This document shows positions 8,631-18,284 of a DNA stretch of 49,344 nt, one piece after another. The position numbers were made by a program, and so were the translations under genes. The DNA comes from Bacillus sp. SD075 (lineage in GTDB: Bacteria; Bacillota; Bacilli; Bacillales; DSM-1321). Below the pieces are notes generated by a model, which was not told the origin of the DNA, made no database searches, and saw only the letters and a list, made by a program, of their open reading frames with translations. Where the stretch lies: NCBI RefSeq assembly GCF_017355165.1, contig NZ_JADILK010000034.1, positions 1 through 49,344 on the forward strand. The letters are read 5' to 3'. How positions within the stretch are numbered: the stretch's first letter is position 1; each line of letters opens with the position of its first letter.

Positions 8631-9881
8631 ATGGATATTATCTCTGAACTTTTACGTGAAATCCAATTACCGAAAATGGTCAAAGTGAGGCAGAAATTTC
8701 GTACACCTCAAATCGCTGATGTAGCTGGTGAGGTGAAGAAGGCGATAAAAGAAGCAGGTCTCTTATCAAGAATAAATGAAGATGACAGGGTGGCAATTGC
8801 AGTAGGGAGCAGAGGGGTAGCGGACCTTCCTATATTAGTAAGAGAAACGGTAGCGGCGGTTATGGCGGCCGGTGGCAATCCTTTTATAGTCCCTGCAATG
8901 GGAAGTCATGGGGGTGCTACAGCGGAAGGACAAATCGATGTGTTGCTTCAGCTGGGTATTTCAGAAGAATCGGTTGGAGCGCCAATCATGTCATCGATGG
9001 AAGTTATTAAACTGGATGAATTGCCAAATGGGCTCCCTGTCTATATTGATAAGCTTGCATATGAATCGGATAAAATCATAGTCATTAATCGGATAAAACC
9101 TCATACGGCATTTCGTGGACCGGTTGAAAGCGGACTTATGAAAATGATTACTATCGGTTTGGGTAAGCAAAAGGGAGCCGAAGCTGCACATGCATACAGC
9201 TTTAAGTATATGGCGGAACATGTCCCTGAAATGGCGAAAATTTCATTAGCAAAAGCTCCTATCATATTTGGTCTTGCGACTATTGAAAATGCCTATGATA
9301 AACCAGCGAAAATCGTCGCAGTACCAGCAGAGGAACTGGAACAAGTAGAGCCGGGACTATTGCTTGAAGCAAAATCATTGATGCCTAAAATACATTTCGA
9401 TTCGATGGACGTACTTATTGTAAATGAACTCGGTAAGGACATTTCGGGGGATGGGATGGATCCGAATATTACGGGTAACTTCGCCACTCCATATGCCACC
9501 GGGGGGCCAGACGTCAAACGGACCGTTGTACTTGGACTTACTGAAAAAACTCACGGTAATGCAAACGGAATCGGCATGGCTGATATGACGACGAAGGCCG
9601 TCATGAATGAAATCGAATGGGAAAAAGGCTATGCCAATGCACTCACAAGCACAGTGACCGATGTCGTAAAGCTCCCGATGTTTTTAGAGACGCAGGAATT
9701 GGCTGTTAAAGCTGCTATCAAAACGTGCAATGCCTTCGATTTGAATAAAGTGAGACTAGTAAGAATAAAAAACACGCTTGAAATCGGTGAAATTTGGATT
9801 TCTGAGAGCATGATGGAAGAAGCTTTAAAAAACAAAAATATAGAGATCCTTTCAGAACCAGAAGAATTGGCACTAGACTAA
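8631..9881 (+). CDS. LarA-family nickel-dependent hydroxyacid racemase/epimerase
   Basis: LarA (DUF2088) superfamily protein of 416 residues. LarA enzymes racemise or epimerise 2-hydroxyacids with a nickel-pincer nucleotide (NPN) cofactor. In Lactobacillus LarA the lysine holding NPN is followed 16 residues later by a nickel-binding histidine, with two catalytic histidines earlier. This protein has GSHGGAT (His93), KPHTAFRG (His158), SGLMKM (Lys171) and AEAAH (His187), so the Lys-to-His spacing of 16 is preserved and cofactor use looks intact. The NPN genes larE, larB and larC lie at the end of the same gene run. It sits between a sugar-acid importer and a sugar-acid dehydratase, so the substrate is probably an aldonate or a similar acid epimerised at C2, not lactate (inference). 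GGAGG precedes ATG. Confidence 0.85.
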   Translation: MDIISELLREIQLPKMVKVRQKFRTPQIADVAGEVKKAIKEAGLLSRINEDDRVAIAVGSRGVADLPILVRETVAAVMAAGGNPFIVPAMGSHGGATAEGQIDVLLQLGISEESVGAPIMSSMEVIKLDELPNGLPVYIDKLAYESDKIIVINRIKPHTAFRGPVESGLMKMITIGLGKQKGAEAAHAYSFKYMAEHVPEMAKISLAKAPIIFGLATIENAYDKPAKIVAVPAEELEQVEPGLLLEAKSLMPKIHFDSMDVLIVNELGKDISGDGMDPNITGNFATPYATGGPDVKRTVVLGLTEKTHGNANGIGMADMTTKAVMNEIEWEKGYANALTSTVTDVVKLPMFLETQELAVKAAIKTCNAFDLNKVRLVRIKNTLEIGEIWISESMMEEALKNKNIEILSEPEELALD

Positions 9882-9946
9882 AAACCTTCTTTATTATTTT
9901 TGGGAGAATGGGAGAATTCATTTGAAATCAGAAAAGGAGTGCTGAA

Positions 9947-12151
9947 ATGACTCACCTATATCCACTCATTGATAACGAAATAAACCCTTACCGCGATAAT
10001 GTACAGGGAAAAGCAAATGAACCCATTACGGTTGCAGGTCTGTTGGATCGCTCCAAGCTGACGCTTGGGTCCACATATGAAGGGGGCAAGCCTGATTGGA
10101 CGCTTGAAGAAATTTATATGCGGCTAGAGAGGAATGCCCCGCGAATCGCAATTATCGGTGGGTCATCCGATCATCCGGCCCATATAATGGATTACCAAAC
10201 GTCGGCACGGGCAGCAATCCGTATCTGGCAAAACGGCGGCGTGCCGTTTCATTTCTCGACACCAGTAATGTGTGATGGAACTGCGCAAAACAATCAAGGA
10301 ATGAGTTACTCTCTTCAGAGCCGAAACGCGGTTGCACAAATGGTTGTCAACCAGCTAGAAGCTCACAGTTATCATGGTGCATTCGTCATTCAAGGGTGTG
10401 ATAAGCAACCTCTTGGTGTCGTAAGTGCACTCGCACATGTAGATCGTGTTCGCCGAAATCGTGGTGAAGCACCCTTTTTCGCAACATTCGCACCTGCTCA
10501 CGTATTAGAAGGAGGTTCGATTCCATCTGACGTGATAGAAGAATTGGAAACTCTTGCGAAAAAAGCGGAAAGTAAAGGAGCTACTGATGTAGCCGTTGAT
10601 TTACGGGATACGATGGCATATATATTGCAATGTTCATCGAATACTGCATTTCAGGGCGTGTTTGAACGGGCCTATGAACGAGGAATATTGACGAAGGAAC
10701 AACATAAATATTTTGAAATGAGACTTGCTGTCGCAACATGTGACGGGCAGGGAGGTGTATGTGCCTTCAATGGTACGGGGAATAGTTCACGCCATTTAGT
10801 GGCAGGCATGGGTCTCGTTCATCCAGCCGTGGAGCTGTTAACCGATCCACCAACACAACGCCAGATTAACTCGGTGCTGGATAGCTTTGCTGGCATGATA
10901 AATGAAGAACGCTACGGGGTGGCCAACATTGTCGCTGCGAACATAAAAAATGCAATCCGTATTCACAGCGCTTCGGGTGGTTCCACTAACTTAATGATGC
11001 ATATTGTCGCTGGCATGCTTTATGCAGGATTCAAATTCAGCTTATGGGACCTTGACCGCATTCATCATTCCCATCCAATTCCTGACTTATTTGATTACAG
11101 TTTGACAGAAGGAAGGGACATTTATTCACTGGCGATGCAGTGTTGCAGCGGGGCAAGCAGAGGAATGGAAACACTTTTTTATGAACTGATGGAGAATGGT
11201 GTACCAATGGATCAGGATGCGCCGACTGTCGCAGCAAAAACTTGGAAAGAACGCCTTTCGATTACAAGTAGCCTAAAAGCGGTAAATGTAAAGAAAAATC
11301 AGGTCATTTTATCCGATCCACGCCGTGGATTCAGCGGCGTGGATGTATTAAATGGAAACTTCTTTGAAAGCGCCGTTGTAAAAATCAGCGGAATGCCGAC
11401 ACCACAGCTTGACCAATTCGATGACAAGCTGGCATTTGTCCTCTATTACGAAAATGAAGATGATGCAAATAAAAGCCTGCTCGATTCAAATCTGCTTTCA
11501 AAAATAAAAGAGCAAAAGATTTTCGAACATAATTTATTGCTCGAATCTCTTAAATACAACAATGAGCCGGAATGGTCTCTTCTAAAATCCGCTACCTATG
11601 GGGAGTTATTTGACAGGATGGTTGAAGAAGGTACATTGAAAATTGCGGTTATTATCTCAGGGCAGGGGCCAGTGGCATTTGGAATGCCGGAAATGTTTAC
11701 ACCAATGCAACATATCAATGCAAATCGTGTTATGAAAAAAATCGCTACAATCATTAGCGACGGCCGCTATTCAGGAGTCACATATGGTGCTGCTATAGGG
11801 CATATGACACCGGAATCGTATGAAGGTGGCGGCATTGGCTTACTTAAATCAGGGGATGTAATTCACCTTCAGCTTCGTGATCGACGGATTGATTTTGTCG
11901 ATTCTGCTCAACTTCATTCAGGAAAGATTGTTCATGATTTTGCGGATCGTTTTAAAGAAGAAAGAAAATCATTGGCGACAGAACGCAAGCTGCGTATGAA
12001 AGTAAGACAAAAAATGATTGCTGCCAGCAATAGGATGTTTGGACATACAGATGCAGCAAATGGTGTTGTCCCAATCGCTGTCATTGAGGATGCGGTGCTT
12101 GATTATGAACAGGATATTTTACTCCAAGGAAAAAAAGTAGAAATAAAGTGA
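9947..12151 (+). CDS. IlvD/Edd-family sugar-acid dehydratase (YjhG/YagF-like)
   Basis: Iron-sulfur dehydratase of 734 residues that would convert an aldonate to a 2-keto-3-deoxy acid. Probable cluster ligands are Cys109 (VMCDGTAQNNQGM), Cys151 (QGCDKQP) and Cys272 (GGVCAFNGTGNS), which line up by motif with E. coli YjhG/YagF xylonate dehydratases; a further Cys265 lies in TCDGQGG. Later signatures are HSASGGSTNLMMHI (active-site region) and, C-terminally, SDGRYSGVTYG as in IlvD. It is about 80 residues longer than YjhG, and the stretch between the second and third cluster cysteines (about 120 residues) exceeds the roughly 73 I recall for pentonate dehydratases. The YagE-like aldolase, XylX-like dehydratase and ketoglutarate semialdehyde dehydrogenase downstream fit a C5 or C6 aldonate. 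The exact substrate is unknown. Confidence 0.82.
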   Translation: MTHLYPLIDNEINPYRDNVQGKANEPITVAGLLDRSKLTLGSTYEGGKPDWTLEEIYMRLERNAPRIAIIGGSSDHPAHIMDYQTSARAAIRIWQNGGVPFHFSTPVMCDGTAQNNQGMSYSLQSRNAVAQMVVNQLEAHSYHGAFVIQGCDKQPLGVVSALAHVDRVRRNRGEAPFFATFAPAHVLEGGSIPSDVIEELETLAKKAESKGATDVAVDLRDTMAYILQCSSNTAFQGVFERAYERGILTKEQHKYFEMRLAVATCDGQGGVCAFNGTGNSSRHLVAGMGLVHPAVELLTDPPTQRQINSVLDSFAGMINEERYGVANIVAANIKNAIRIHSASGGSTNLMMHIVAGMLYAGFKFSLWDLDRIHHSHPIPDLFDYSLTEGRDIYSLAMQCCSGASRGMETLFYELMENGVPMDQDAPTVAAKTWKERLSITSSLKAVNVKKNQVILSDPRRGFSGVDVLNGNFFESAVVKISGMPTPQLDQFDDKLAFVLYYENEDDANKSLLDSNLLSKIKEQKIFEHNLLLESLKYNNEPEWSLLKSATYGELFDRMVEEGTLKIAVIISGQGPVAFGMPEMFTPMQHINANRVMKKIATIISDGRYSGVTYGAAIGHMTPESYEGGGIGLLKSGDVIHLQLRDRRIDFVDSAQLHSGKIVHDFADRFKEERKSLATERKLRMKVRQKMIAASNRMFGHTDAANGVVPIAVIEDAVLDYEQDILLQGKKVEIK

Positions 12152-12214
12152 GGTATGCTCGTCATAAATCCGATAAGATAAAGGTAGACAGAATGATAAA
12201 AGGAGTGAGGAACG

Positions 12215-12982
12215 ATGCCTATCATCCAATCGGTGGAGCGTGCCTTGAAAATATTGGATTTATTTGATGAGCGTGAACGCGAACTAACTATCACAGAGAT
12301 AAGTAAACGAATGAATTTACATAAAAGTACGGTTCATTCACTATTAAAAACCTTACAGGAGCATCACTATATTTCACAAGTCAAAGAAAATGGAAAATAC
12401 TCGCTAGGATTGAAGCTATTGGAGAGGGGAAGCGTTGTTGTGACCCATCTCGATTTGCGCAACGTAGCAAGGAAACATCTTGAATGGCTTTCAGCAACAA
12501 CGAATTTAACGCTGCACCTTGTCATATTAGACGGTCAGGAAGGTGTCTATGTCGATAAAGTGGAGGGCACGGGGGTAACGGTACTCTATTCCCGTATTGG
12601 CCGGCGTGTTCCGATTCATACGAGTGCTGTTGGCAAATCCCTTGTTGCAACCAAAACGGACAGTGAACTGGATTTGCTCTTGGACGGCTATGATTATACG
12701 GGGCCGACCGAAAGATCGATTAGATCCAAGGAGCAGTTTTTAGCGGAAATCGAAAAAGCACGCATGGATGGCTATTCAATGGATAATGAAGAAAACGAAC
12801 CGGGCATTTTCTGTCTGGCTGTACCGATAAAAGATTATTCGGGAAAGGTAATCGCAGCAATGAGTGTATCGATGCCAGCATCGAAAGTAAACGAAGAAAC
12901 ACATGAGTATTATGTACGTCTCTTAAAGGAATGCAGTAGTAAAATTTCGCAGGAGCTCGGTTATGAATATCAAAAAATTTAA
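12215..12982 (+). CDS. IclR-family transcriptional regulator
   Basis: 255 residues. An N-terminal winged helix-turn-helix (about 4-65, with LTITEISKRMNLHKSTVHSL) is followed by the IclR effector-binding domain (about 75-250, with PIHTSAVGKS and GIFCLAVPI). IclR proteins in sugar-acid operons (KdgR-type) usually bind a pathway intermediate such as KDG and repress. Start ATG has AAAGGAGTGAGG just before it. The gene lies inside the operon and probably controls it through the paired palindromes at 4350-4366 and 4479-4495 (inference). Confidence 0.92.
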   Translation: MPIIQSVERALKILDLFDERERELTITEISKRMNLHKSTVHSLLKTLQEHHYISQVKENGKYSLGLKLLERGSVVVTHLDLRNVARKHLEWLSATTNLTLHLVILDGQEGVYVDKVEGTGVTVLYSRIGRRVPIHTSAVGKSLVATKTDSELDLLLDGYDYTGPTERSIRSKEQFLAEIEKARMDGYSMDNEENEPGIFCLAVPIKDYSGKVIAAMSVSMPASKVNEETHEYYVRLLKECSSKISQELGYEYQKI

Positions 12983-13013
12983 ATGAGGCCTGCTATATAG
13001 GAGGAACTATAAA

Positions 13014-13901
13014 ATGAGAATTATTCGCTATGTAAAAGAAAATAATAAACAACTTGCTGCCGTGACGAACGAAAACAATGTGGTGGACCTTCCATTTACG
13101 GATTTTATGTCGTTGATTACAACGGCACGTCAAGATAACAGAACAGCATTTGACATTGTAAAACAAATTACCGCCGAAGGGGAACAGCAGCCATTGGAAG
13201 GTCTTCAATTAACTACTCCTATCGACGCACCGGAAGTATGGGCATCTGGCGTTACCTATAAAAAAAGCAAGGAAGCACGTAACTACGAAGCGACGCAAGG
13301 AAAGCTGGACCGCCAAACATTCTATGACAAAGTTTATGATGCAGTGCGTCCTGAGATTTTCTTTAAATCGACTGCAGCAAGAACCGTGGGCCCGAATGAT
13401 CCGGTATACCTGCGTTCAGATTCAAAATGGCAAATTCCGGAGCCGGAGCTTGGTCTTGTCATCGATAAAGAGGGAACGGTACTAGGATATATCGCAGGTA
13501 ATGACATGAGCTGCCGGGATATTGAAGGTGAAAATCCGCTTTATCTTCCACAGGCAAAGGTATGGAAAAATTCTTGCTCCATTGGACCGGCCATCTTGTT
13601 AAAAGAGGCTGTAACAGATCCATATGAGCTTAAAATCATGTGCCGTATTTATCGAAATGAAGAAAAAGTATTTGAAGGTGAAGCGAAAGTAAACCAATTG
13701 AAACGAAAATTGGAAGAGCTTGTCGACTATTTGGTCTTAGATAACACTGTTTTTGACGGATCAGTTTTACTTACAGGTACATGCGTGGTTCCTCCAAATG
13801 AATTTTCATTGAAAGGCGATGACCGAATCGAAATTGAAATACCAGGGATTGGAGTGTTAAACAATCCGGTTATCCAAAGTAAAGCTGTCCAAACAATTTA
13901 A
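13014..13901 (+). CDS. FAH-fold 2-keto-3-deoxy-aldonate dehydratase (XylX/KdaD-like)
   Basis: 295-residue fumarylacetoacetate-hydrolase-fold protein. The metal-binding pattern appears as IPEPELGLVID (E..E) and GNDMSCRDIEGENPLYLPQAK, the latter typical of 2-keto-3-deoxy-pentonate dehydratases such as Caulobacter XylX and archaeal KdaD, as I recall them. These make alpha-ketoglutarate semialdehyde in the Weimberg route, and the matching dehydrogenase lies three genes on, which supports this over a hydrolase role. Ribosome site AGGAGG. The N-terminal 75 residues form the usual variable small domain. Substrate chain length cannot be read from the sequence. Confidence 0.78.
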   Translation: MRIIRYVKENNKQLAAVTNENNVVDLPFTDFMSLITTARQDNRTAFDIVKQITAEGEQQPLEGLQLTTPIDAPEVWASGVTYKKSKEARNYEATQGKLDRQTFYDKVYDAVRPEIFFKSTAARTVGPNDPVYLRSDSKWQIPEPELGLVIDKEGTVLGYIAGNDMSCRDIEGENPLYLPQAKVWKNSCSIGPAILLKEAVTDPYELKIMCRIYRNEEKVFEGEAKVNQLKRKLEELVDYLVLDNTVFDGSVLLTGTCVVPPNEFSLKGDDRIEIEIPGIGVLNNPVIQSKAVQTI

Positions 13902-13912
13902 GGGGTGACAAA

Positions 13913-14212
13913 ATGAGCGAATATAAAACACTTTACTTAAGTACTAAAGATAGTGTGGCCGTCGCTTTATCCGAAATCCCTGAAAACACATCTGTAGTTG
14001 TGAAGACAGGGCTTGAAGAACTTGCCATATCCATTCTTGAACCGATTCGTTTTGGACATAAGTTCGCAGTCAAATCCATCGAACAAGGAGCAGACATAAT
14101 TAAATATGGGGAAGTCATTGGTGCAGCCTCAACATTTATTCCCGCTGGTGCACATGTTCATGTACACAATTTAGAAGGTAAAAGAGGAAGGGGTGACAAA
14201 ATTGCTGAATGA
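13913..14212 (+). CDS. UxaA/GarD-type dehydratase, small SAF-domain subunit
   Basis: 99-residue stand-alone SAF domain, equivalent to the N-terminal part of UxaA altronate dehydratase. It shows the family pattern FGHKFAVKSIEQGADIIKYG followed by GEVIGAA and the HVHVHNLEG segment. Start ATG is 10 bp after the stop of the preceding gene, with AAGGGGTG as ribosome site. It overlaps the next gene, the catalytic large subunit, by 11 nt. Together the two form a two-subunit version of UxaA/GarD; a fused version of the same enzyme is encoded at 36602-38107. Confidence 0.88.
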   Translation: MSEYKTLYLSTKDSVAVALSEIPENTSVVVKTGLEELAISILEPIRFGHKFAVKSIEQGADIIKYGEVIGAASTFIPAGAHVHVHNLEGKRGRGDKIAE

Positions 14213-15374
14213 AAAAATGCAGTTTTGGGGCTACCGCCGTCCGGATGGCCGAGTCGGTGTCCGGAACCATGTACTGATTTTGCCAACGATAACATGTGCG
14301 ACTCAAACAGCTCAGCGCGTCACAGAATTGGTGAGCGGAACCGTCACATTCATTCATCAGCATGGCTGTGCACAAGTTGGTACTGATTATGATCAAACGG
14401 CCAGAACCTATGCAGGAATGGGCATGAACCCAAATGTATATGGTGTCATAGTTCTCGGACTTGGCTGTGAAACACATCAGGCTCACCGCATCGGAGATGA
14501 AATTGCCAAATGCGGTAAACCAGTGGAAACTGTATCGATTCAGGATCATGGCGGCACTCTTCAAACCATTGCCGAGGTAGCTAAAATTGCGGTCAAAATG
14601 GTTCAGGATGCATCGATGGTGCAACGGGAATTATGTGATTTTAGCGAGCTGATTGTCGGTACAGAATGCGGAGGATCGGATGCATGCTCTGGCTTATCGG
14701 CTAACCCGGCGGTCGGACGTACAAGTGATTTGGTTGTTCAGCAGGGGGGAACTGCAATATTAGCGGAAACGACTGAACTCATCGGTGCAGAGCATTTGAT
14801 CGCTAACCGGGCGGCAAACGACCAGGTAGCCAAAAAAGCTTATGCGGTCATTAAAATGATGGAAGACCGCTCGATTCAAATGGGCGTCGATATCCGCACC
14901 GGAAATCCGAGTCCGGGAAACATTGAGGGCGGTCTCAGCTCACTCGAAGAAAAATCACTGGGGGCAGCGACAAAATCAGGCACAACCAGACTGGAAGAAG
15001 TCATTGATTATGCCCAGGTACCCACAAAAAAAGGGCTCGTATGGATGGATACGCCTGGCCACGACATTGAGCAATTAACGGGAATGGTGGCAGGCGGCGC
15101 CCAAATCGTTCTCTTTACAAGTGGAAGAGGAACGCCAACGGGTTCTCCTATTTCACCCGTCATAAAAATCTCAACTAATACAACAATGTTTGACAGGATG
15201 AATGAAAATATGGATTTAAATGCTGGGACTATTGTCGATGGTCTAGAAACCGTCGATGAAGTGGGCAGACGAATTATGAAAGAAATTCAACAGGTTTCAA
15301 ATGGGAAATTAACAAAAGCTGAGATATTAAAGCAGCATGACTTTGGTATATGGAGAATTGGACCGACATTCTAA
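14202..15374 (+). CDS. UxaA/GarD-type dehydratase, large subunit
   Basis: About 390 residues, the C-terminal catalytic part of the altronate/galactarate dehydratase family. Motifs are [50 protein letters not shown] and [19 protein letters not shown], matching the iron-dependent UxaA/GarD group. TTG 14202 is the preferred start because AAGGGGTGA lies 6-8 nt before it; GTG 14193 lies on that site. It overlaps the SAF subunit gene and would be translationally coupled to it. The enzyme makes KDG from altronate, or a keto-deoxy aldarate from galactarate. KDG kinase and aldolase, which would use KDG, are pseudogenes in this operon but intact in the second cluster. Confidence 0.85.
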   Translation: MLNEKMQFWGYRRPDGRVGVRNHVLILPTITCATQTAQRVTELVSGTVTFIHQHGCAQVGTDYDQTARTYAGMGMNPNVYGVIVLGLGCETHQAHRIGDEIAKCGKPVETVSIQDHGGTLQTIAEVAKIAVKMVQDASMVQRELCDFSELIVGTECGGSDACSGLSANPAVGRTSDLVVQQGGTAILAETTELIGAEHLIANRAANDQVAKKAYAVIKMMEDRSIQMGVDIRTGNPSPGNIEGGLSSLEEKSLGAATKSGTTRLEEVIDYAQVPTKKGLVWMDTPGHDIEQLTGMVAGGAQIVLFTSGRGTPTGSPISPVIKISTNTTMFDRMNENMDLNAGTIVDGLETVDEVGRRIMKEIQQVSNGKLTKAEILKQHDFGIWRIGPTF

Positions 15375-15396
15375 AACGAAAAAGGAGCTAAAGATT

Positions 15397-16866
15397 ATGA
15401 TATCAACTACATTTGCAACGAAAACATATAAAAATTTCATTAATAATGAGTGGGTGAATGCATCTTCTGGAAATACAATCGAAAGCATTAATCCTGCGGA
15501 CAAAGAACCGGTTGGCTACGTTCAGAGCTCAACAGAAGATGACTTGAACAAAGCTGTAGCTTCTGCCGATAAAGCAAAGAGGGATTGGCGCAGGCTCGGG
15601 CAGTCTGCTCGTGGGCAAATCCTTTTCAAAACGGCCAATATATTGGAAGAAAATCTAGATGAAATTGCCGAAACCATGACTCGAGAAATGGGTAAAACGT
15701 TACCAGAAGCAAAAGGTGAAACGGCAAGAGGTGTTGCAATCCTACGCTACTATGCTGGGGAAGGGATGCGGAAAGACGGAGATGTAATTCCATCATCCGA
15801 TAAAGATGCCCTAATGTTTACGAAACGCACCCCGCTTGGTGTTGTCGGGATAATCACACCATGGAACTTTCCGATTGCAATTCCCATCTGGAAAATGGCT
15901 CCTGCACTTGTATATGGCAATTCAATCGTATGGAAACCAGCAACGGAGGGAGCCGTTACTGCAGCGAAAGTGATGGAATGCTTTACTAAAGCAGGCTTCC
16001 CCGAGGGCGTTGTGAACTTTATTACCGGTAAAGGATCGACTATTGGCCAAGGGCTTATCGATCATCCGCTTTTAAATGCAATCACATTTACCGGTTCTGA
16101 AGGTGTCGGTCAGAGCGTCGCAAAATCAGCTTCCGCCCGCGGGATAAAATACCAGCTTGAAATGGGTGGAAAGAATCCAGTCATCGTAACGAAAGATGCG
16201 AACATCGACCAAGCTGTCGAGGCGGTCATCAGCGGTGGATTCCGTTCTTCCGGCCAGAAATGCACAGCTTCAAGTCGTGTTGTTGTTGAATCATCTGTCT
16301 ATGATGAATTTAAACAAAAATTGGTAAAAAAAGCAGCGGAAATTACAGTTGGCAACGGGCTTCAAGAGGGTATTTGGATGGGCCCATGTGCAAGCGAAAG
16401 CCAGTTCAATACGGTGATAGAGTACATTGAAAAAGGCAAGCGGGAGGGAGCAAAACTCATACATGGTGGGGAGGTATTAACTGGCGGAGACTACGATAGG
16501 GGCTTTTTCATTACACCAGCGATTTTTGAAGAGGTGACGTCCGAAATGGAGATTGCACAAGCAGAAATTTTTGGACCAGTTATCGCGCTTATAAAAGCAA
16601 GCGATCTTGTCGAAGCGATTGACTTGGCAAATAATACGAAATACGGATTGAGTGCATCAATCTTTACATCAAATATTAGCTCAATTTTGGAATTCATTGA
16701 TGAAATTGAAGCAGGTCTTGTCCGCATTAACGCGGAAAGTGCGGGTGTAGAGTTGCAAGCCCCATTCGGAGGTATGAAAGCATCGAGCACGGGTTCTCGA
16801 GAGCAGGGTGAAGCGGCGAAAGAATTTTATACAGCCATAAAAACGGTTTTTATTAAAGGTTCTTAA
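15397..16866 (+). CDS. Alpha-ketoglutarate semialdehyde dehydrogenase (GucD/YcbD-like)
   Basis: NAD(P)-dependent aldehyde dehydrogenase of 489 residues. Start ATG 15397 follows AAAGGAGC; the frame is open further upstream but there it overlaps the previous gene without a ribosome site. Catalytic features are the N-terminal [29 protein letters not shown] with the general-base Glu, [10 protein letters not shown] with the nucleophile Cys, and EIFGPV. The pattern is close to B. subtilis GucD (YcbD) in the glucarate/galactarate genes, as I recall it. It would oxidise alpha-ketoglutarate semialdehyde to alpha-ketoglutarate, linking the XylX-like dehydratase product to the TCA cycle. Confidence 0.88.
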   Translation: MISTTFATKTYKNFINNEWVNASSGNTIESINPADKEPVGYVQSSTEDDLNKAVASADKAKRDWRRLGQSARGQILFKTANILEENLDEIAETMTREMGKTLPEAKGETARGVAILRYYAGEGMRKDGDVIPSSDKDALMFTKRTPLGVVGIITPWNFPIAIPIWKMAPALVYGNSIVWKPATEGAVTAAKVMECFTKAGFPEGVVNFITGKGSTIGQGLIDHPLLNAITFTGSEGVGQSVAKSASARGIKYQLEMGGKNPVIVTKDANIDQAVEAVISGGFRSSGQKCTASSRVVVESSVYDEFKQKLVKKAAEITVGNGLQEGIWMGPCASESQFNTVIEYIEKGKREGAKLIHGGEVLTGGDYDRGFFITPAIFEEVTSEMEIAQAEIFGPVIALIKASDLVEAIDLANNTKYGLSASIFTSNISSILEFIDEIEAGLVRINAESAGVELQAPFGGMKASSTGSREQGEAAKEFYTAIKTVFIKGS

Positions 16867-16923
16867 CAAGTGAAAGGGAGGTTTCCATGTTTGAAAATCT
16901 CTCTTTCTTCCATTTCCTGAATT

Positions 16924-17355
16924 GAGCAGGCACTATGGGATATGAAAGGAAAATACTTCGAAATTCCTGTATACCAAATCTCGGCGGCAAAGCACGTCAA
17001 AAAATTAAAGTATGCTCATGGTTCGAAGGAGATTGACCAGTGGATGTAGTTGCTACCGCAATAGCAGAACTGAAAGAGGCCTTTCTTGCTGTCAAAATGA
17101 ACGCATCAGAAGAAATGAATTACATAAGATAGCTTTTCGAAAGTACAAGCGGTCATCGAACGTGTTGCTTTATTTAGGCAAGCACGGGAGGATTCATAAA
17201 ACATTGGCAAAGGTGATTGTGAAAGAACTCGAACCTTTCCGTCCAATGTTCATTGAGGAACCGGTGCTCCCGGAGTAAAGCAGGCAGCAGAAACCGGACA
17301 TGATTGGAAAAAACCAATTTGGCGTAATGAAGGCGGAAGTATCGCTGGATGGTAA
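16924..17355 (+). pseudogene. Remnant of a galactonate-dehydratase-like enolase-superfamily gene
   Basis: Fragments of a mandelate racemase/muconate lactonising enzyme-type dehydratase can be read across changing frames: EQALWDMKGKYFEIPVYQ from 16924; [17 protein letters not shown], then an in-frame TGA and a few more family-like residues up to TAG near 17132; [19 protein letters not shown] with FIEEPVLPE near 17180-17278; and finally DWKKPIWRNEGGSIAGW ending at 17355. The order and wording match the D-galactonate dehydratase (DgoD) group, but the first third of the protein, the metal-binding middle and the barrel end are missing. It has at least one frameshift, several stops and large deletions. 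It lies exactly where an intact operon member would be. Confidence 0.85.
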
Positions 17356-17372
17356 TAAAAGGAGGAAAAATA

Positions 17373-18284
17373 ATGAATTTTCATGGCATCATTCCACCGA
17401 TAGTCACCTTATTTGATGAAACGGGGAACTTAGATATGGCGCTGAACAGAAGGTATATCGACCTATTAATCTCTCGGAATATTGACGGTATCTTGTTGAT
17501 GGGTAGCTCAGGTGAGTTCTCATCACTTACAACAGAAGAAAGAAAATTATACGTACGCGAAATGATCAAGCACATTAATGGAAGAGTGCCAGTTATGGTC
17601 GGAGTCGGGCATACCGCATTAAAAGAGGTGCATGAATTAACTTCTTATTCAGAAGAGCATGGGGCGAACGGAGTACTCGTAGTCAACCCATATTACTGGA
17701 AACTGTCTGACGAGCAATTATACCGGCATTTTTCCAGTGTAGCGAATCATACTAATCTCCAAGTTTTCATTTATAACATCCCGCTCTTGACGGGACAAAA
17801 TTTATCAATCGAATTGATTAAAAAATTAGCCGAAGATCATTCAAACATTGCGGGTATTAAAGAGACGGTCAGTGATTTCGGCCACCTTCGTCAGGTGCTG
17901 GCGGAAGTGAAGAAAATTCGCAGTGATTTTCGAGTATTCTCTGCGTTTGACGAGCATTTGCTTCCGGCCCAAATGATTGGTGCAGCTGGGAGCATTAATG
18001 GAAGCGCTGTCTTCGCCCCGGAAATATCCGTTCATTTATATGAATCGTATCATAAAGGTGATCTTGCAGAAGCACAGAAAAATCATCAAGTGATTTCAAA
18101 ACTGATGGATGTGTACAATTATGGTCCGACATTTTTTACAGCTATGAAAGAAGCCGTTCATCAGCGTTGGTTTGACATTGCGGCTGGACATCGTCCACCA
18201 TGCGATGTATACCCTGCTGATTTGAGTGAAAAAGTAGCTGCACTCTTAAAAAATATAGATATGAAAGAAGGTGTCCAAAAATGA
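17373..18284 (+). CDS. 2-keto-3-deoxy-aldonate aldolase of the DHDPS family (YagE/YjhH-like)
   Basis: 303-residue class I aldolase/dehydratase of the dihydrodipicolinate synthase family. Start ATG 17373 follows AAAGGAGG by 7 nt. It has the motifs GSSGEFSSL, VNPYYWKLS, YNIPLLTGQ with the active-site Tyr, and GIKETVSD with the Schiff-base Lys. The wording strongly resembles E. coli YagE/YjhH, which cleave 2-keto-3-deoxy-aldonates to pyruvate and an aldehyde (glycolaldehyde for C5 substrates, Dahms route). A 5-keto-4-deoxyglucarate dehydratase role is a less likely alternative. In E. coli yagE and yjhH lie beside yagF and yjhG, as their homologues do here. Confidence 0.83.
   Translation: MNFHGIIPPIVTLFDETGNLDMALNRRYIDLLISRNIDGILLMGSSGEFSSLTTEERKLYVREMIKHINGRVPVMVGVGHTALKEVHELTSYSEEHGANGVLVVNPYYWKLSDEQLYRHFSSVANHTNLQVFIYNIPLLTGQNLSIELIKKLAEDHSNIAGIKETVSDFGHLRQVLAEVKKIRSDFRVFSAFDEHLLPAQMIGAAGSINGSAVFAPEISVHLYESYHKGDLAEAQKNHQVISKLMDVYNYGPTFFTAMKEAVHQRWFDIAAGHRPPCDVYPADLSEKVAALLKNIDMKEGVQK

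Noticed and set aside
17012..17278. Stand-alone 88-residue gene
   Set aside because: Only its C-terminal part resembles a protein, and that part is a piece of the decayed galactonate-dehydratase-like gene in a shifted frame.
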